A stretch of DNA of 64,000 bases, taken from positions 124,001 through 188,000 of the forward strand of contig NZ_JBAKHX010000004.1 of assembly GCF_036906915.1 (NCBI RefSeq). Reading direction: 5' to 3'. The DNA is from Phytohabitans sp036906915. GTDB taxonomy: Bacteria > Actinomycetota > Actinomycetes > Mycobacteriales > Micromonosporaceae. The notes below the pieces were generated by a model. It did not search any database. It was not told where the DNA came from and was given only the letters and a program-made list of their open reading frames with translations. The position numbers and the translations under genes are program-made. Every line of letters begins with the position of its first letter. Within the stretch, counting starts at the first letter, position 1. Shown one piece after another: positions 59,528 to 64,000 of this stretch.

Positions 59528-62184
59528 GAGCTCTCCTCTCCCACGCGGAGCACCTCGCCGAGGCGCAGCCGCCGGTTGATCAGATTTTCCGTCAGGACCG
59601 CGGTCGCCAGGCCGATGACGACCAGCGCGAGCACCGCTGCCCCGACGAGCGGGTCGAGGTACGTCCGAACGGCCGCGCCGGACGTAAAGGTGGACAGGCC
59701 GAGCGCGGGCCCGAGTGCCGCGGGCAGCAGCGTGCCGACCAGGCCGCCCGCGATCACCGCGATGGCCGCTAGCGGCACGAGCTCGTAAACCAGCAGCCCG
59801 CGCCCCTGCCCGGCCGACATGCCCAGCGTGCGCAGCCGGGAGAGCACCCGTCCCCGCTGCGGGGCGCCGGCGAGCACCGTGAACCCGACCGCCAGCAGTG
59901 CCAGCACGCTGGCGCCCACGGTGCCGGTGAGGAACGCGAAGCTGAGCACGTCGTTCGCGCCGGTACGGTCGAGGCCGTCCCGGTACCCGGGCCAGGTGGT
60001 GATCGCGGTCCGCGACGGCACCATGCGCACCGTGACCGCGTACTCCCGCTGGCCCTCGTCGGCGGCCGCCAGCAGCGCGCCCTCGTCGAATCCGTCCCCG
60101 GCGATCAGGAAGCGGTTCGGCAGCAACGGCGACGCCTTTTCCGGCAGGGCCTGCCAGGGCAGGACGACGAACCGCCGGGCCGTGAAGTCGATGCCTGGGA
60201 AACTGTCGACCACCGCACCGGCGGTGAAGTCGTACGAGGCGCCGCGTACCTGCACGGACGCGCCGTCGCCGATCTCCGCGGCGAGCCCAGCCGAGACCAC
60301 CGCCGGCACGGGTCCGCCACCGGGCCGGGCCGCGACCAGCTGGTCCGGCAGCCCTACGTCGACCCCGCTCGACTTGAGCACCTCGGCGAACCGGCCCCCG
60401 TCGACGACCAGGACCTGCGCCTGCGTGAAGTTGTTCGCCGTCGACCGCACGGTCGTGGCCGCGGCGAACGCCACCGGCGCGACCGCCGCCACGCCCGGCA
60501 CCTCGGCCAGCCGGTCGGCGGTGCCGGGTGCGAAGACGTACCCGTCGAGCACGGCGTCCGCCGGTACGTCGTGGTCGGCCGCACGGTCGCGCGCGTCGTC
60601 GACGGCGGTGAAGACCGCACCGCTGAAGATGCCCGTGCTGATCGCGATCACGAGCACCGCCAGCGGGCCGGCCGTGACCGGTCCGCCGCGGCCCGCCCGG
60701 GCCAGGCCGAGGAATGCCACCGCGCCCCGGGCCCGTGCGGTTAGCCTGCCGAGCTGGCGCAGAGGCCACGGGAAGATCCGCAACGCGACGAGCGCCGCAC
60801 CGGTCGCCAGCAGCACCGGTACCGCCGACAGGAACGGGTCGACACCCCGCTCGGCGGTCAGCCCGCGCTGCCGCAGCAGGTACGCCCCCAGCACGGCCAC
60901 CACCAGCACGAACACCTCGGCGGTCAGCCGGCGCACCGACGGCCGGTGCCCGGTCAGGTCGTGCCGGCGGGTGACGAAGGTCAGCCGGCGCTGGCCCACC
61001 GCGGCGAGTACCGGTACCGCCAGCGTGGCGACAACGCCCACGGCGAGGGCCAACCACTCCAGGTCACTCGGCCGCCCGGGCACGAGCCGACCCACGAGCC
61101 ACCCGGTGAGCGTGGCCGCGGGCACGACGACCATCGCCTCGGCGAGCGTGCGCCCGCCGATGGTGAGCACGGCACCGCCACGCGCCCGCAGCAGCGCGAA
61201 CTCGGCCCGCCGGCGCTCCACGGCCAGGCTCGCCGCTAGAGCGATCAGTCCGAGCAGGGTGGCCAGCAATCCGGCCTGTACGACGGCCAGCAGCGCCTGC
61301 ACCGCCCGCAGCTGGCCGGTGAAGCGGGCGAGGTTGCTGTCGAGCGCGGTCATCGTCGACATTTGCAGGTCCGGCGGCTGGCGCTTGGTCTGCGCCACCG
61401 CGGCGGTCACCGCATCCAGATCTCCGCTGTCGAGCCGGTTCTCGTCGATCCGGTACCGCCACGAGTAGTTCAGGACCCCCAGCCGCTCAGCCGCGATCGT
61501 CACGCCCATCGGATCGGTGACGGCGACGACCCTGGGCGGCACGTCCGGCGGGAGGCCGGGGAACGGCTCCAGCGCCAGCCTCATGTCGTCCCAGACCGGG
61601 GCGGTGCTGTCCAGCGGCTCGAAGACCCCGACCACGACCGCCGGCAGCGGTACCGGGTTGGCGGCGGTGACCGGTAGCACCGAGTTCAGCGTGACACCGA
61701 GGGTCTCCGCCACGGTCGCCGAGAGGGCGATCTCCACGCGCTCCGCGAACTCCTCCGTCGACGGCCACCGCCCCGACGTGATCCGGCCGGCTTCCTCTAC
61801 CCCGGTCTGTGTGCGCAGTCCGAAGTCGACCACCGGGCCCGAGCCCACGCGGGTGCTGACCCGGTCCGGGCCGGCGCTCGCCGCGAACCACTGGTCGCTG
61901 ATCAGGCTGGGCAACGGCTTCTGCAGCGTGACGCGGTACCGGTCGAGCCCGCGCAGCGCGATCGGTACCGCGAGCCATCCCCCGAAGGGCGGCGGCTTCT
62001 GCAGGTAGGTGATGTCACGGGCGGCTGACGGCAGCCTGCGGACGTCTTCCCGCAGCGCCCGATCGGCAAGGTCGTTGGCGATCCGCGGCGCGCCCGTGAC
62101 CAGCGCGGCCGCGGCCGCCGCCAGCACCGCCAGCAGCAGAAACTGGCCGACGAACACCCGCACCCGGTGCAGTACCTGGATCAC
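59524..62184 (-). CDS. FtsX-like ABC transporter permease 1
   Basis: An 886-residue permease with two FtsX-type membrane modules and large extracytoplasmic MacB-like domains. Helices are evident near residues 12-30, then clusters near 310-440, 470-560 and 730-880. Sequences such as AVERRRAEFALLRARGG and QRGRVLSRLRTLGMSAGQGRGLL are the coupling-helix regions that contact the ATPase. GTG 62184 overlaps the upstream permease stop (GTGA), and the end overlaps the AbrB-tailed ATPase by 4 nt. It belongs to the type VII (mechanotransmission) ABC class; substrate unknown. Confidence 0.88.
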   Translation of the reverse strand: MIQVLHRVRVFVGQFLLLAVLAAAAAALVTGAPRIANDLADRALREDVRRLPSAARDITYLQKPPPFGGWLAVPIALRGLDRYRVTLQKPLPSLISDQWFAASAGPDRVSTRVGSGPVVDFGLRTQTGVEEAGRITSGRWPSTEEFAERVEIALSATVAETLGVTLNSVLPVTAANPVPLPAVVVGVFEPLDSTAPVWDDMRLALEPFPGLPPDVPPRVVAVTDPMGVTIAAERLGVLNYSWRYRIDENRLDSGDLDAVTAAVAQTKRQPPDLQMSTMTALDSNLARFTGQLRAVQALLAVVQAGLLATLLGLIALAASLAVERRRAEFALLRARGGAVLTIGGRTLAEAMVVVPAATLTGWLVGRLVPGRPSDLEWLALAVGVVATLAVPVLAAVGQRRLTFVTRRHDLTGHRPSVRRLTAEVFVLVVAVLGAYLLRQRGLTAERGVDPFLSAVPVLLATGAALVALRIFPWPLRQLGRLTARARGAVAFLGLARAGRGGPVTAGPLAVLVIAISTGIFSGAVFTAVDDARDRAADHDVPADAVLDGYVFAPGTADRLAEVPGVAAVAPVAFAAATTVRSTANNFTQAQVLVVDGGRFAEVLKSSGVDVGLPDQLVAARPGGGPVPAVVSAGLAAEIGDGASVQVRGASYDFTAGAVVDSFPGIDFTARRFVVLPWQALPEKASPLLPNRFLIAGDGFDEGALLAAADEGQREYAVTVRMVPSRTAITTWPGYRDGLDRTGANDVLSFAFLTGTVGASVLALLAVGFTVLAGAPQRGRVLSRLRTLGMSAGQGRGLLVYELVPLAAIAVIAGGLVGTLLPAALGPALGLSTFTSGAAVRTYLDPLVGAAVLALVVIGLATAVLTENLINRRLRLGEVLRVGEESS

Positions 62185-64000
62185 GTGTCGGCTCCGATCC
62201 TGAGCTGGGCGGCGGCCAGGCGCTGCCGGACCGTGGTGGCGACAAGCGCGCTCAGCAGGAGCGTCAGGCCCAGCAGCCCGGTGGCGGTCGCGAGCACCGG
62301 CGCCCACGCGATGTCAAGCAGCGGCTCGGGCACCGGACGGGCCGCCGATGGGGTGAGGATGACGAGCGGCGCCATCGTCGCGGCGACCGCGATGCCGACA
62401 GCCGCCCCAGTGAGCACCCCGATGCCGGCCAGGAAGAGCTGCTCGGCGAGCAGCGACCGGGCCAGCAGGCGCGGCCCCGCACCCAGTGTGTGCAGGACAG
62501 CCAGTTCGTTGACCCGGCGCCGGGCGGTGGCGCGCATCTCCACACCGACGCCGGTGCCGGCGAGCAGGATCGCACCGAGCGCGGCGGCGAAGAGCGCCGC
62601 GCGGGCCCCGACGCCGTACGGGTCTCGGCTGGCGTCGGAGGCCAGGGCGTGGCGGTCGAGCACCTCCATGCCGGCGAGCTTGGTGGCGGCGTCACTGGCC
62701 GCGGCGTGCTCGCCGGATCGGGTGGCGAGCCACCACTCCTGCGGTTGTCGCGTGGTGCCGTGCTCGTAGAACATCTCGGCGGCCAGCGCCGCCCGGTCGA
62801 CCAGCATCGCCGAGGCGCCGGTGGTGCCCGGTACCGCCGCCACGCTGCCCGCCACGCGGACCTCGACCTCGGTCTGCCCCAGCGGCAGGCGGGTCTTGTC
62901 GCCGACACCCAGCCGCAACCCGGCGAGCGCCTCGGGGGTGGCTACGAGCGGCACCGTGCCGGCCGTGCGCTGGCGGGTGACGACGAGGTGAACGGCGCTG
63001 TTGATTCCCCAGCCGCCCTGCGACACGGACTGGTACCCGATCGACAGGTCGGGTTTGATGCCCACGCTGCCGCCCGACCGGTCGCGGGCCTGCCAGGCGC
63101 CGGCGGCGGGGAGATCGATGGCGGCCGTGCCGACCCGCAGCGACCTGACCTGCCAGCTCACGACCATGTCGCTGGCGCCCCGGGTGTCGACCAGGAAGCC
63201 GGCAAGCCGGGCCGGCTGGAAGGCTGCCAGGTCGACCGAGAAGCGCAGCGGCTCGCCGTTGCGGCTCTGGCCCAGCGGCACCCGGCGGTACCCGGTCGCT
63301 GTCGCGAAGACCGCCTCGGTGGCCACGCCCGGCTCGACCACCACGAAGGGCGGCGCCTCCCACCGGGACAACCGGGTGACCACCTCGCCGGTCAGGCGCT
63401 CACCCGCTGGCAGGTCGACGACCGGGGCGTCCACGGGGTTGTCCGTCCCCGTGAAGAGTCCGTCGGGAGCGATGTCGTCGCGCACGTGTATGGCGTCCCG
63501 CGCCCCCTGCGTGTCGACGACCACCACGGCGGTCTCCTCATCGCTGCCCTCCGGGCGCAGGCTCTCCCGCCAGCCCGGCGCCGCGGCCACGACTCCGGGC
63601 AGCTTCGCCACCTGCTCGGCGCGGTCGTCGGGCGGGAGGTTTCCGCGCTCGGTCAGCCGCAGGTCGGCGCCCACCTGGTGGTTGGCCTGGTCGACAAGCG
63701 ACCGCTCGGCGGTACTGGCCAGGCACCAGGCCAGCGTGCTCACCGCGACCGCGAGCGCCAGCAGCAGCACCGGACCGGCCTGCGGTCGCCGGCCCGCCTG
63801 CCACATGCCGAGCACCGTCGCGGTCCAGTTCCGCCGGGCGACGTAACGCTCCGCGAACCGGGTCACCGGCGGCAGTACCCGCAGCGCCACTACGGCGCCG
63901 GCTAGCACGCCGAGGGTAGGTGTGGCCGCCAGCAGCGGGTCGATGCCGAGGCCCGCGCTGGTCAGCGGCGAGGAGTACTGCCGGAGCTGCAACCAGCCGA
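62181..64000 (-). CDS. FtsX-like ABC transporter permease 2, partial
   Basis: The reading frame continues past the right edge, so only the C-terminal 606 residues or so are present. Helices occur at about 25-45 and 73-93 of the visible part (QAGPVLLLALAVAVSTLAWCL) and at the C-terminus (about 475-590), with an extracytoplasmic domain between. The coupling segment RRRVNELAVLHTLGAGPRLLARSLL is FtsX-like. It overlaps permease 1 by 4 nt and is the first visible gene of the operon. Confidence 0.85.
   Translation of the reverse strand, partial: GWLQLRQYSSPLTSAGLGIDPLLAATPTLGVLAGAVVALRVLPPVTRFAERYVARRNWTATVLGMWQAGRRPQAGPVLLLALAVAVSTLAWCLASTAERSLVDQANHQVGADLRLTERGNLPPDDRAEQVAKLPGVVAAAPGWRESLRPEGSDEETAVVVVDTQGARDAIHVRDDIAPDGLFTGTDNPVDAPVVDLPAGERLTGEVVTRLSRWEAPPFVVVEPGVATEAVFATATGYRRVPLGQSRNGEPLRFSVDLAAFQPARLAGFLVDTRGASDMVVSWQVRSLRVGTAAIDLPAAGAWQARDRSGGSVGIKPDLSIGYQSVSQGGWGINSAVHLVVTRQRTAGTVPLVATPEALAGLRLGVGDKTRLPLGQTEVEVRVAGSVAAVPGTTGASAMLVDRAALAAEMFYEHGTTRQPQEWWLATRSGEHAAASDAATKLAGMEVLDRHALASDASRDPYGVGARAALFAAALGAILLAGTGVGVEMRATARRRVNELAVLHTLGAGPRLLARSLLAEQLFLAGIGVLTGAAVGIAVAATMAPLVILTPSAARPVPEPLLDIAWAPVLATATGLLGLTLLLSALVATTVRQRLAAAQLRIGADT

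Overview
The window is high-GC (roughly 70%) actinobacterial chromosome. Frequent GTG/TTG starts, BldC regulators, the futalosine-type UbiX/UbiA/UbiD gene set, an osaABC-like stress locus and the purSQL…purF-purM…DUF3073…dehydrogenase…bldC order point to a filamentous actinomycete. Micromonosporaceae is my best guess, from general resemblance only. I see no tRNA, rRNA, transposase, phage gene or CRISPR array.

Layout. 0-5 kb: a cut-off membrane protein, a protein resembling only the C-terminus of aminofutalosine synthase MqnE, a secreted NlpC/P60 hydrolase and a proline-rich membrane-anchored protein. 5-9.5 kb: DEAD-box helicase, glycolipid-binding-like protein, and an overlapping minus-strand set (metallophosphoesterase, Cds1-like cysteine desulfhydrase, Lrp/AsnC regulator). 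9.5-13.8 kb: BldC-like protein and a late menaquinone cluster (UbiX-, UbiA- and UbiD-like) with a terpene synthase inside it. 13.8-15.2 kb: a decayed DUF3800 gene on a lower-GC patch, a structured non-coding stretch and a secreted protein. 15.2-21 kb: a tightly overlapped minus-strand operon, hemL-histidine phosphatase-tlpA-ccdA-resB-ccsB, joining haem supply to cytochrome c maturation. 21-31 kb: STAS antagonist, a SARP-type membrane regulator fused to a helix-hairpin-helix domain, a lipoprotein, and a response regulator/poly-HAMP hybrid kinase/SpoIIE phosphatase set resembling osaBAC. 31-32.4 kb: purD. 32.5-40.1 kb: a lipid-catabolism block (acyl-CoA ligase, acyl-CoA dehydrogenase, SCP2, TetR, MaoC hydratase, FabG4-type reductase, FadA2-type thiolase) with shared TetR-like operators. 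40.1-53.2 kb: purB, purS, purQ, purL, purF and purM with a secreted trypsin-like protease, a TMEM165/GDT1 transporter under a Mn2+ riboswitch, a ComB-like phosphatase, a Gly/Tyr-rich membrane protein and a sterol-carrier-like protein between them. 53.4-54.7 kb: a two-gene RiPP locus, a radical SAM/SPASM enzyme overlapping a 75-residue precursor with a (W/F)-x-N-rich C-terminus. 54.9-57.8 kb: DUF3073, Val/Leu dehydrogenase, a conserved hypothetical and bldC. 57.9-64 kb: two ABC ATPases and two large FtsX-type permeases, the last cut by the window edge.

The strongest leads are the candidate cyclophane RiPP, a 57-nt hairpin repeat present four times in one orientation at gene 3' ends, the MqnE-like protein without a radical SAM core, the SARP-membrane-HhH fusion with an apparent CTG start, and the operator-linked lipid regulon.
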